Part shown: positions 7,592-16,108 of the stretch, in pieces
Numbering within the stretch: the stretch's first letter is position 1
Layout: every line of letters begins with the position of its first letter
DNA from: an uncultured Pelagibacteraceae bacterium
Lineage (GTDB): Bacteria > Pseudomonadota > Alphaproteobacteria > Pelagibacterales > Pelagibacteraceae
Direction of reading: 5' to 3'
DNA: 35,371 nucleotides
NCBI GenBank assembly: GCA_902577875.1
Contig: CACHAX010000003.1
Location: 35,001-70,371 of the forward strand
The notes under the pieces: generated by a model
Database searches by the model: none
What the model saw: only the letters and a program-made list of their open reading frames with translations
Told to the model about the DNA's origin: nothing
Program-made: the position numbers and the translations under genes

Positions 7592-8407
7592 ATGAATAAA
7601 ATAAATTTAATAGCCGAAATAGGATGGAATCATTTAGGCAACATAAAATTAGCAGAAAAAATGATAAAATCAGCAAAAAATAATGGAGCTGATTACTGCA
7701 AATTTCAAACTTGGTCAGTAAAATATTTAAATAATGGTCCATGGGATTTAGATGGAAGAAAACAAATATATAAAAAAGCAGAATTAACTGATGAAAAACA
7801 TTACAAGCTATTAAAAATTTGCAAAAAAAATAAAATCAAATTCTTAACATCCATATTTAATATTAATGATGTAAAGTTTTTAAAAAAAATAAATTCTAAG
7901 ATTATAAAAATACCAAGCCATGAAATCTATAATTTAAAGTTAATTAATGAATGTCTATTAAACTTCGATAAAGTTTTGATCTCCACAGGAGCATCAAAAT
8001 GGAAAGAAATTCTAAATATAAAAAAATTAAAAAATTTTAAAAAAAAAGCCGTTTTAATGCATTGTGTCTCAAGTTATCCTTGTGATGATAAAAATGTGAA
8101 TTTAAAAAGAATTTATGATCTTAAAAGATTAACATCTAATCTAGGATATAGTGGACATGCTAGTCATATACATGATGGTATACTCGCAATAACAATGGGA
8201 GCAAACTATATTGAAAAACATTTCACTATTGATAAGAAATTACCTGGAAGAGATAACAAAAACGCAATACTTCCTCAAGATCTTAAAAACATTGCAAATT
8301 TTAGAGATAAATACACACAGATGTTAATTTATAGAGGTAAAGATTTTCAAACTTGTGAAAAAGATATTTATCATAATTACCGTGGCCGATGGTCAAAAAA
8401 TGTCTAA
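7592..8407 (+). CDS. NeuB-family ulosonic acid synthase without SAF domain
   Basis: 271 residues; usual NeuB enzymes have about 340-360. The barrel is intact: AEIGWNHLG (8-16), GADYCKFQTW (32-41), STGAS (131-135), HCVSSYP (157-163), IEKHFT (207-212). NeuB enzymes condense phosphoenolpyruvate with an N-acyl hexosamine. The protein ends at NYRGRW, where the antifreeze-like SAF domain should begin. Two substrate-region motifs differ from the second NeuB in this window: GYSDH reads GYSGHASH (185-192) and GPDHKSS reads GRDNKNA (219-225). Since SAF domains cap the partner active site, this enzyme probably uses a different sugar. It overlaps the next gene by 8 bases. Confidence 0.82.
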   Translation: MNKINLIAEIGWNHLGNIKLAEKMIKSAKNNGADYCKFQTWSVKYLNNGPWDLDGRKQIYKKAELTDEKHYKLLKICKKNKIKFLTSIFNINDVKFLKKINSKIIKIPSHEIYNLKLINECLLNFDKVLISTGASKWKEILNIKKLKNFKKKAVLMHCVSSYPCDDKNVNLKRIYDLKRLTSNLGYSGHASHIHDGILAITMGANYIEKHFTIDKKLPGRDNKNAILPQDLKNIANFRDKYTQMLIYRGKDFQTCEKDIYHNYRGRWSKNV

Positions 8408-9092
8408 TCAACTAAGAAGTAAAGTTTCAGTAATTATTAGAAATAAAAACGAAGAAAAATGGATTGGACACTGTATTCAATCTATAATAGACAAAATTTA
8501 TAAACCAGAAATTATAGTAATAAATAATAATTCAAACGATAATTCTTTAAACATCGTCAAAACTTTTATACAAGACCCACAATTAAATTTAAAACCAAGC
8601 AGAAATTACACCGATATTAAAATTTATGACATTAAAGACTATACTCCTGGAAAAGCTTTAAATTTGGGTGTATTAAAATCAACAAGAAAATATATTTTAA
8701 TTATTTCTGCTCATTGTGTTCTTAGATCTATAAATTTAAATCAATTAATAATAAATTCAAAAAAATATTCTGGAATTTTTGGTAATCAAGTTCCTTTTTG
8801 GAATGGAAAAAGAATTAACAAAAGATATTTATGGAGTCACTTTATAGAGAAAAAGAAGATTAATATGTTTTCACAACTTGAAAATAGGTATTTTTTTCAT
8901 AATGCAGTTTCATTTTTCGAGAAAAAAACTTTAAAAAAGTATCCTTTTTTTGAAAAATTAGTTGGCAAAGAAGATAGGTATTGGATTAATAATTTAATAA
9001 AAAATAAAAAACTCAAATCTCTTTATGATCCTACACTTCAAGTAGATCATCATTATACCGAGAATGGGAATACCTGGAAAGGTATTGGCTAA
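8400..9092 (+). CDS. Glycosyltransferase family 2
   Basis: 230 residues from the ATG at 8400; an upstream ATG at 8355 would overlap the NeuB-like gene by 53 bases and is less likely. The GT-A opening KVSVIIRNKNEEKWI, a strand EIIVINNNSND, and YTPGKALNLGV followed by ILIISAHCVL at the metal-binding region mark a GT2 inverting transferase. The usual DxD is replaced by SAH, as in some family members. GKEDRYW near residue 200 resembles the ED acceptor motif. Probably a cytoplasmic transferase adding one residue of the repeat unit to lipid carrier. Donor and acceptor unknown. Confidence 0.85.
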   Translation: MSNQLRSKVSVIIRNKNEEKWIGHCIQSIIDKIYKPEIIVINNNSNDNSLNIVKTFIQDPQLNLKPSRNYTDIKIYDIKDYTPGKALNLGVLKSTRKYILIISAHCVLRSINLNQLIINSKKYSGIFGNQVPFWNGKRINKRYLWSHFIEKKKINMFSQLENRYFFHNAVSFFEKKTLKKYPFFEKLVGKEDRYWINNLIKNKKLKSLYDPTLQVDHHYTENGNTWKGIG

Positions 9093-9094
9093 AT

Positions 9095-9997
9095 TTGAAT
9101 ATTAAGAAAATTACAAATCCAGTTTACAAGGATCTAAAATCATTAAAACTTATTGATGACAAAAATCTTGTATTATTAAATAAAAAAACTAGAGACAAAA
9201 AAAATTTGGCTGTCTATTCTGACAAATTATCTAATATAATTTTTTTAGCTAAATATTTGCCATCTAATAATTATTATAAAAAAAAACAATCTAATAGAAA
9301 GAAAATCGGAAAAAATTCATACTCTATTTTTAAAAAAAAAAATATTAAAACCTTAAATTTATCAGATCAAGAAAGAAGAGCGAAACAATATAAAAAATTA
9401 TTTAAAGATAAAAAAATCCTAGATTTTGGTTGCGGCAATGGAGATTTTATTTTTTTTTTAAGAAATCACGCAAAAAAAGCTTATGGATTAGAATTAAATA
9501 AGTATCACATAAACAACATAAATAAACAAATCAAAATTTATGATAACCTAGATACAATAGATACAAAGTTTGATTACATAACAATGTTCCATGTTCTAGA
9601 ACATTTACCAAAACAAATCGAAATATTAAAAAAATTAAAAAAGAAATTAAAAAAAAATGGTAAATTAATTATCGAAGTGCCTCACGCAAATGACTTTTTA
9701 ATAAAAACAGACTTAAAAGAATTCAAAGATTTTACTTTTTGGAGTGAACACTTAGTCTTACACACACATAATTCTTTAAAAAAATTTTTGAATAAAGCAG
9801 GTTTTAAAAATATAAAAATAAAGTATTTTCAAAGGTATGACTTCTCAAATCATATTGGTTGGCTTTTGCACAAAAAACCTGGTGGTCATCTAAATCTCAA
9901 AAATATCGCAAATAACAAATTAAAACATTTTTATAGAGATTTTTTAGTCAATACCAAAATGACAGATACTCTAACTGCTGAAGCGACTAATATTTAA
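9095..9997 (+). CDS. SAM-dependent methyltransferase, class I
   Basis: 300 residues from a TTG two bases after the previous stop; no in-frame ATG occurs before the core, so TTG is the likely start. Motif I is ILDFGCGNGDF (108-118), followed by the acidic loop GLEL. MFHVLEHL and KKLKKNGKLIIEVPH are typical of Methyltransf_11/23-type enzymes. The first about 85 residues are lysine-rich and unassigned. Placed between a glycosyltransferase and a CMP-sugar synthetase, it probably methylates a glycan hydroxyl or a sugar precursor. Target not visible. Confidence 0.82.
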   Translation: MNIKKITNPVYKDLKSLKLIDDKNLVLLNKKTRDKKNLAVYSDKLSNIIFLAKYLPSNNYYKKKQSNRKKIGKNSYSIFKKKNIKTLNLSDQERRAKQYKKLFKDKKILDFGCGNGDFIFFLRNHAKKAYGLELNKYHINNINKQIKIYDNLDTIDTKFDYITMFHVLEHLPKQIEILKKLKKKLKKNGKLIIEVPHANDFLIKTDLKEFKDFTFWSEHLVLHTHNSLKKFLNKAGFKNIKIKYFQRYDFSNHIGWLLHKKPGGHLNLKNIANNKLKHFYRDFLVNTKMTDTLTAEATNI

Positions 9998-10708
9998 ATG
10001 AACATACTATGTATAATTTTAGCAAGGTCAGGATCTAAGTCTGTAAAGAACAAAAACGTAAAACTTTTGAACAATCATCCTTTAATAGCATATACAATTT
10101 GTTCAGCAATAAAATCAAATCTTTTTAAAAATATAATTGTGTCAACAGACTCAAAAAAAATAAAAAAAATTTCTGAAAAATATGGAGCCGACGTTCCATT
10201 TCTTAGACCAAAATTTTTGTCCAAAGATAATTCCAAAGCAGTAGATGCTTTACATCACGCTTTAATTATTTGTGAGAAAAAATTTAAAGTTAAATATGAT
10301 TATATAGTTGAATTGATGTGTACAAATCCTTTTAAAACCTCATTTGATATTAAAAATGTAGTAAGCAAACAAATTAAATCTAAAGCAGACTCAGTTATTG
10401 CAGTTACAAAACTGGACGATCATCATCCAATTAGAATAAAAAAAATAGTAAATAAAAGAATTAAAAATTTCTGTTTAAAAGAAATACCAGAAACAAACAG
10501 ACAAGATTTAAAACCAGATGCTTATATAAGGTGTGGTTCAATATATTCAATGAGAAGAGATATGTTATTAAAAAAAGTAAGATACGGTACCAAGAATAGC
10601 CTAGCATATGTAATGCCTAAAAAAAGAGTGGTAAACATTGATGAAAAATTAGATTTTGATTTTGCAGAATTTTTAATGAAAAAGTATTCTATTAAGCTTG
10701 AAAAGTGA
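9998..10708 (+). CDS. CMP-ulosonic acid synthetase (NeuA-like)
   Basis: 236 residues, starting directly after the previous stop. CIILARSGSKSVKNKNVK (4-21) is the nucleotide-binding loop of acylneuraminate cytidylyltransferases. IIVSTDS, FLRPKFLSKDNS, VELMCTNPF (QPTSPL equivalent) and VNIDEKLDFDFAE complete the family pattern. Such enzymes join CTP to a nonulosonic acid, giving the CMP donor. Nearest synthase upstream is the SAF-less NeuB at 7592, so this pair may act on one sugar, while LegI/LegF-like at 27933/28903 act on another. Its stop overlaps the GTG start of the next gene. Confidence 0.88.
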   Translation: MNILCIILARSGSKSVKNKNVKLLNNHPLIAYTICSAIKSNLFKNIIVSTDSKKIKKISEKYGADVPFLRPKFLSKDNSKAVDALHHALIICEKKFKVKYDYIVELMCTNPFKTSFDIKNVVSKQIKSKADSVIAVTKLDDHHPIRIKKIVNKRIKNFCLKEIPETNRQDLKPDAYIRCGSIYSMRRDMLLKKVRYGTKNSLAYVMPKKRVVNIDEKLDFDFAEFLMKKYSIKLEK

Positions 10709-11643
10709 ATAAAATTATAAAGGTATTAGCAACACCTCATTATTTTAGTAGCAAAGAATTTAAAATAAAAAAAAATCCATCAAAATTTAAATTTAAAGTA
10801 GTAAAAGGACCAATAAATAATAAAAATAAATTAATTAAACTTTTATCAAATGTAGAGGCTTTTATAATTGGTAGTGAAAAAATTGATGAAGAAATATTAC
10901 ATAAATCTAAAAATCTAAAGATAATTGTTAGATTTGGAACTTCGGTAACTAATATCGATTTAAAGGCATGCAAAAAAAAAAATATAACAGTAAAAAAATT
11001 AAATAAAAATATAAATTCGATTTCAGTCGCAAGACACACCTTGGCTATTTTGATGAGTATCACAAACAATATAAGTATTTTTCAGACAGAAAAAAAAAAC
11101 TTTTCTTGGAAACGAAAAATTAATCTCTCACCACAAAATTATAAATTAGGAATAATAGGAATGGGAAGAATTGGAAAAATTTTTTCAAGCTATGCAAATC
11201 GTTTGGGATTTAAAATTAATTATTTTTCTAGAACTAAACAAAATGTTCCTTCAAATTATAAATATTTCAAAGATATTAAAGAATTAATAAAAAATTCTGA
11301 AATTATTTCAATTCATCTAGGATTAAATAAAAATACAAGAAAATTATTTAATTATAAAATATTAAATTTATTTAAGAATAAATATTTAATAAATACTTCA
11401 AGAGGAGGTATTCTAGATGAAAAGTATTTATATCAATTGCTAAAAAAAAAACAAATAATTTGTGCAGGTTTAGATGTTTTCGAAAATGAACCTCCAATCA
11501 ATAATTCATTAAAAATAATAAAACTAAATAATGTTATATCGACCCCACATAATGCAGCCTATGATGAGGTAACTCTAAATAAAATGTTCGATAATTCATT
11601 TCTTTACCTTAAAAATTATTTTAAAAATAAAAAACAAATCTAA
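10705..11643 (+). CDS. D-2-hydroxyacid dehydrogenase family (first)
   Basis: 312 residues from a GTG overlapping the previous stop. GMGRIG at 152-157 is the dinucleotide site. NTSRGGILDE carries the catalytic Arg, DVFENEPP the Glu, and STPHNAAY the His. This is the D-3-phosphoglycerate/formate-dehydrogenase-like family, which interconverts 2-hydroxy and 2-oxo acids with NAD(P). It lies between a CMP-sugar synthetase and a second enzyme of the same family, so a role in oxidising or reducing a sugar acid precursor is more likely than serine synthesis. Substrate unknown. Confidence 0.85.
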   Translation: MNKIIKVLATPHYFSSKEFKIKKNPSKFKFKVVKGPINNKNKLIKLLSNVEAFIIGSEKIDEEILHKSKNLKIIVRFGTSVTNIDLKACKKKNITVKKLNKNINSISVARHTLAILMSITNNISIFQTEKKNFSWKRKINLSPQNYKLGIIGMGRIGKIFSSYANRLGFKINYFSRTKQNVPSNYKYFKDIKELIKNSEIISIHLGLNKNTRKLFNYKILNLFKNKYLINTSRGGILDEKYLYQLLKKKQIICAGLDVFENEPPINNSLKIIKLNNVISTPHNAAYDEVTLNKMFDNSFLYLKNYFKNKKQI

Positions 11644-11657
11644 TTATAATTATTTTA

Positions 11658-12623
11658 ATGAAAAAATTATTAATTGTAACACCTACAGGACATATTAAAG
11701 GCTTTGATCAAAAAGCAAAAAAAAATTTTGAAACAATAAATCTTAACAATCCAACAGACAAAGAGCTTTTAAAAAATATCAAAACTGCAAATTTTATTTT
11801 TACCAACCCTAATATGTCAAAAATATTTTTTTCCAGAAAAAATCTTTCGAGTGCCAAAAATCTTTCATGTATATGCACTGCATCAACTGGCACAAATCAC
11901 ATTGATCTAAATTATTTAAAAAAAAAGAGGATAAAACTTATAAGTTTAAGAAATAAATTGAAAATTATAACAGCAATTTCTTCAACAGCGGAACTTGCTT
12001 TCGCTTTAATGATGAATGCTTTAAGAAATGTGAATTCAGCATCAGATTCAGTAAAAAGAGGAAAATGGAGTTATTTACCATATATTGGGCGTCAAATGAA
12101 TTTTTTGACCGTAGGAGTAATTGGATATGGTCGACTTGGTAAAATATTTACTAAATTTTTGAAACCTTTTACAAAAAATATTCTAATTTATGAGAAAGAA
12201 TTTAAAATTAAAGATAACAACAAGACTTATCAATCTTCTCTAAAAGAACTTTTAAGAAAATCAGATGTAATTTCTTTTCATATTCATGCTGATAAAAAAA
12301 ATATTAATTTTTTAAATGCCAATAAATTAAGACTACTAAAAAAAAATGTAGTTATTATAAACACATCTAGAGGAGAAATTATTGATGAAACTCAAATATG
12401 TAAATTTTTAGATAAAAATAAGAATGCAAAGTATTTTACAGATGTCCTGATGAATGAAATTAAAAGTAAAAATAAAAGTCCTATTTTTAGTAAATTTAAA
12501 AAAAAAAATAAGCAAGTTCTTATCACACCACATATTGGTGGTATGACCGAAGATGCTCAAGAGTTAGCATATCATGGTGTACTAGATGATTTAATTAAAT
12601 TTAGTAATTCAAAAGTCAAGTAA
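11658..12623 (+). CDS. D-2-hydroxyacid dehydrogenase family (second)
   Basis: 321 residues. GVIGYGRLGK (153-162) binds NAD(P), INTSRGEIIDE holds the Arg, and ITPHIGGMTEDA holds the His; the usual DVFENEP is replaced by TDVLMNEIKSK, keeping a Glu. The N-terminal substrate half also differs from its neighbour at 10705, with TASTGTNHID where most members have G(V)G(T)DNID. The two are therefore divergent paralogues with different substrates rather than a recent duplication. It is followed one base later by the ABC transporter gene. Confidence 0.83.
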   Translation: MKKLLIVTPTGHIKGFDQKAKKNFETINLNNPTDKELLKNIKTANFIFTNPNMSKIFFSRKNLSSAKNLSCICTASTGTNHIDLNYLKKKRIKLISLRNKLKIITAISSTAELAFALMMNALRNVNSASDSVKRGKWSYLPYIGRQMNFLTVGVIGYGRLGKIFTKFLKPFTKNILIYEKEFKIKDNNKTYQSSLKELLRKSDVISFHIHADKKNINFLNANKLRLLKKNVVIINTSRGEIIDETQICKFLDKNKNAKYFTDVLMNEIKSKNKSPIFSKFKKKNKQVLITPHIGGMTEDAQELAYHGVLDDLIKFSNSKVK

Positions 12624-12624
12624 A

Positions 12625-14331
12625 ATGTTCAATGAGTTAAACATATCATACAACCTATTTATAAAAAAAAATAAAATTAAAAGCTTTATTATTGTTTTAT
12701 TTGCAATTGCTTTAATGTTGTTAGAAATTTTAAGTATAAGTATTCTCGTACCATTAGTATCAATTCTAACTTTGGGAATAGAAACGGTGAAAGACTCTTT
12801 TTTTCAAAAGTTTTATTTTAATGAGTTTACTAATTTAATACTCCTCAATGTTTATAATTTTATTTTTTTTGTTTTCGCAGTTTTTATTCTTAAAAATATT
12901 TTTTTTCTTTATGTTACATATTATCAATTAAAATACTTTGAAAATCAAAATAAAAACTTATCAAATAATCTTTTCAACAGTTACTTAAAAAAAAATTACA
13001 TTTTTTTCTTAAATCAAAACATTGCAGAAACTTTAAGAAATATGAGAAATGAAGTTGGATCTACTATATTATATTATAGATCTTTAATAGGACTAGTATC
13101 CGAAGGTTTAATTATTCTTGGATTAGTTATTTTATTAATGTACACAAACTTTAAAATTACTTTATTAATATCTCTAATCTTTTTACCCATAATCTATTTA
13201 TTTAATTTTTATACAAAAAATAAAATTCAAAATTTAGGTACCGAAAGAGTTCAATTAGATGGTTCAGTCAATAAAAGTATAATTCAGGGAATAAAATCCA
13301 TTAAGGAGATCAAATTAGCTAATAAAGAGGAAATATTTTTAAGTGATTTTAAAAAAATTATTAATAAAATAAAATTTAATAATTTAACAATTAATTTTAT
13401 AGGTTCAATACCCAGAGCAATCTTAGAAATTTTAATTGTAGGTTTGATTTTAGTATCAATTATATTATTGGAATATTTAGATATTTCAAAAAATGAAACT
13501 ATTACAATTTTAACAATTTTTACTTTATCAAGTATAAGAATGTTACCTAGTATAAATAGAATCATTGTTCACTTTCAACAACTTAGATTTAGAAAACCAT
13601 CTTTGAGTTTAATTAATAATGAACTAAAAAATCAGTTTTCCAACAAACAAACTTTTAAATCGCAAGAGGATAATAAAAAAATTTTTATAAAAAATATACA
13701 TATTAAAGATTTATCATTTGGCTATAATAAAAAATTGATATTAAATAAAATAAATTTAGAACTTAAACCAAATGATGTTTTAGGTGTCATCGGTGAAACA
13801 GGTTCCGGAAAATCGACTTTTTTAGATCTATTAACTGGTCTTTTTGATCCATCGAATGGATCAATATTGATAAATGGAATTAACATAAAAGAGCTTAAGA
13901 GAGAATGGCAAAATCAAATAGCATATGTTTCTCAAAAAATATATTTAATGGATGAAACCATAGAAAAAAATATATCATTTGAATTAAAATCAGATCTAAT
14001 AAATAAAGAAAAATTACAAAATTGTATATCGGAAACTGAATTAAAAGAATTTATTGATCAATTAGAATTAAAGGAAAAAACGGTTATTGGGGAAAATGCA
14101 ATTAAACTTTCTGGAGGACAAATTCAAAGAGTGGCTTTAGCAAGAGCATTATATATGGATAAGCAAATTCTTATTTTGGATGAAGCTACTAGTGCTTTAG
14201 ATGAAAAAACAGAAGAAAAAATCATAAATAAAATTTTAAAAGATATAAATAACAAAATTTTAATTATTGTCTCTCATAATAAATCAATAATTAAATTCTG
14301 TACTAAAAAATTAATTATTAATCAGAACTAA
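12625..14331 (+). CDS. ABC transporter, fused membrane and ATPase domains (flippase-like)
   Basis: 568 residues. The N-terminal half has about five to six hydrophobic segments; the C-terminal half is an ATPase with Walker A GETGSGKS (390-397), Q-loop AYVSQKIYLMDE, signature LSGGQ (495-499), Walker B ILILDEATSALDE, and H-loop SHNKS. This is the half-transporter type of MsbA and PglK, which work as homodimers in the inner membrane. Inside a glycan operon, with no Wzx-like flippase or two-gene Wzm/Wzt exporter in the window, the likely job is flipping lipid-linked oligosaccharide. Lipid A or peptide export remains possible. Confidence 0.87.
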   Translation: MFNELNISYNLFIKKNKIKSFIIVLFAIALMLLEILSISILVPLVSILTLGIETVKDSFFQKFYFNEFTNLILLNVYNFIFFVFAVFILKNIFFLYVTYYQLKYFENQNKNLSNNLFNSYLKKNYIFFLNQNIAETLRNMRNEVGSTILYYRSLIGLVSEGLIILGLVILLMYTNFKITLLISLIFLPIIYLFNFYTKNKIQNLGTERVQLDGSVNKSIIQGIKSIKEIKLANKEEIFLSDFKKIINKIKFNNLTINFIGSIPRAILEILIVGLILVSIILLEYLDISKNETITILTIFTLSSIRMLPSINRIIVHFQQLRFRKPSLSLINNELKNQFSNKQTFKSQEDNKKIFIKNIHIKDLSFGYNKKLILNKINLELKPNDVLGVIGETGSGKSTFLDLLTGLFDPSNGSILINGINIKELKREWQNQIAYVSQKIYLMDETIEKNISFELKSDLINKEKLQNCISETELKEFIDQLELKEKTVIGENAIKLSGGQIQRVALARALYMDKQILILDEATSALDEKTEEKIINKILKDINNKILIIVSHNKSIIKFCTKKLIINQN

Positions 14332-14341
14332 AAGTTCAACT

Positions 14342-16108
14342 ATGCTAATAAAGGAGTTGTTTAATGTTAAAGATTTAAAATATTTTAAAGAATTTTATTT
14401 TATCGGTTATAATTCTTATTTTAATTTCAATAATTTTCCTAAAACAGATTTGAAAGAACAAACTCTTTTTATTTTATCTCCGAATCTAAATTTAAAACAA
14501 ACTGATAAAAAAATAATAAATAATTTAGATTTAAAATTTTGGATATTTGACTGGAATTTTTTTAAAGGAAAATATTTTATAAGATGGCTTTCTCATAATA
14601 AAGCATTTAGAAACAAAAAGCGAAGTTATTTTTTTTTTAAGAATATATTTGAATTATTATATAAACATTCGTTAAATAATTTTCTACATAAAAATGATCT
14701 TACTGAAAATCAAAAAAAATTTGAAGATGAATATATTATTAAATATCTTAGTAGAGAAAAAATAAATATTAAAAAAATAAAGAAAAATTATTTAAATTTT
14801 TTTTTTAAATTAATTGTAAAAAAAATTTTCCTAGTTAGTAAAATAATATCATTCAATTTTTTACTAATTTTGATTACAAAGAAAAGAATAAAAATTATAA
14901 AAAAAAAAAAATTATTAGCAATTAGACATTATAATGATGGATTTAATTTATCAAAAAATAATTCCGATAAATGCATTGACTGGATGGTGGATAATAAAAA
15001 AATTAAAGTTAAAAATACATTAATAATATCTGAGGAAAATTATAAAAATTCTAATTTATACAAAAAAAATTATTACGATGTTGTGAATTTAAATATATTT
15101 AGTTTGACAAATCTTAAAATGAACCTACTTTGTTTATCAAAATCTATCCTTTGGTTAATTGTTAATATTATTATATTTCCATATTTAATTTTTACATCAA
15201 TTAAAAGTAATGAACTATATTTTAAATTATTAAGTAGTTATTTTAAGTGGAATATTTTTGTCAATAATTATAAATTAGATGCTTATATTTCTTACCATGA
15301 TTACTCTGATGTTCATATTTTGAGAAATATAATTTTAAGAAAGAACAATTGTAAAACTATACATTATAAACATACTAACAGCGAAAATGTTTTTGATTTA
15401 AAAAATTCTAGCAAGTATAATAATGTTAATTTAGCATATTCATACTACGATTTCGAAAATCACTGGTCCAGAAACAGCTTAATATCATCAAAAAAAAATA
15501 GATCAAACAGTTCAAAATTTATAATTTCAGGTCCAATTAATTATAAAACAGCAATAATAAAAAAAAAAAATAAAAAAAAAGTTATTGCTTTTTTTACATC
15601 AAGTATAAATAAACTAGGAGTTGTAAATCCAATTTATTCTCATTACAAATTTTTAAATTTTATAAAATCAATTTTAGATGAAAATAAATATCTAGTTTAT
15701 TTTAAACCTAAATACAATTTATCCATAGAAAAAGAAAAAAACATTAAGCTCAAAGATATTTTTAAAAATTTAAAAAAAAATAAAAATTTTTATACTTATG
15801 AAAAAAACGCACTTGATCTTATAAAAATATCTGATTTAACAATATCAATGCCTTTCTCAAGTACTACCATTGAGGCTCTTGCTTTAAATAAACCAGCTAT
15901 TTATATTGATTTTTTGAATTTGTTTCCAAATAATTCATTTAACAACATAAAAAATTTTGTATTCAAAAATGAAAAAAAATTAAAAAAGAATATAAGTCAT
16001 CTCTGTATATCAAAAAAAAATTTGAATTTTCATAAAAAACAAATATTCGGAATGTCGAAATTAAATTCAAATTTAATAATAATAAATCAAATATTAAATG
16101 AAAAATAA
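14342..16108 (+). CDS. Putative GT-B-like surface glycan transferase
   Basis: 588 residues, very lysine/asparagine rich. Recognition is by the C-terminal half: a segment YISYHDYSDVHILRNIIL (about 315-332), IHYKHTNSEN, KVIAFFTSS, then VYFKPKYN and DLTISMPFSSTTIEALALNKPAIYID. The last is the usual end of GT-B enzymes, where donor phosphate is bound and a Glu contacts the sugar. Two hydrophobic stretches (about 165-180 and 255-285) could be membrane-associated. Donor unknown; position after the exporter and before the UDP-sugar dehydrogenase fits assembly of the repeat. A run of 13 A bases at 14899-14911 lies inside. Could also be a non-glycosyl transferase of the same fold. Confidence 0.6.
   Translation: MLIKELFNVKDLKYFKEFYFIGYNSYFNFNNFPKTDLKEQTLFILSPNLNLKQTDKKIINNLDLKFWIFDWNFFKGKYFIRWLSHNKAFRNKKRSYFFFKNIFELLYKHSLNNFLHKNDLTENQKKFEDEYIIKYLSREKINIKKIKKNYLNFFFKLIVKKIFLVSKIISFNFLLILITKKRIKIIKKKKLLAIRHYNDGFNLSKNNSDKCIDWMVDNKKIKVKNTLIISEENYKNSNLYKKNYYDVVNLNIFSLTNLKMNLLCLSKSILWLIVNIIIFPYLIFTSIKSNELYFKLLSSYFKWNIFVNNYKLDAYISYHDYSDVHILRNIILRKNNCKTIHYKHTNSENVFDLKNSSKYNNVNLAYSYYDFENHWSRNSLISSKKNRSNSSKFIISGPINYKTAIIKKKNKKKVIAFFTSSINKLGVVNPIYSHYKFLNFIKSILDENKYLVYFKPKYNLSIEKEKNIKLKDIFKNLKKNKNFYTYEKNALDLIKISDLTISMPFSSTTIEALALNKPAIYIDFLNLFPNNSFNNIKNFVFKNEKKLKKNISHLCISKKNLNFHKKQIFGMSKLNSNLIIINQILNEK
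14899..14911 (+). repeat. Run of 13 A inside the GT-B-like gene
   Basis: A homopolymer of 13 A bases encodes consecutive lysines. A second pair of runs in the same gene (12 A at 15559-15570, then 9 A at 15572-15580) makes this gene the richest in slippage-prone tracts. Both frames are intact here. Confidence 0.9.
15559..15580 (+). repeat. A12-T-A9 tract inside the GT-B-like gene
   Basis: Twelve A bases, one T, then nine A bases, coding for lysine- and asparagine-rich residues. Such tracts are prone to replication and transcription slippage. Confidence 0.9.

Noticed and set aside
14351..14366. AAGGAG followed by an ATG
   Set aside because: The ATG at 14364 opens only four codons before TAA and is out of frame with the gene. 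The purine run is just the coding sequence of Lys-Glu.
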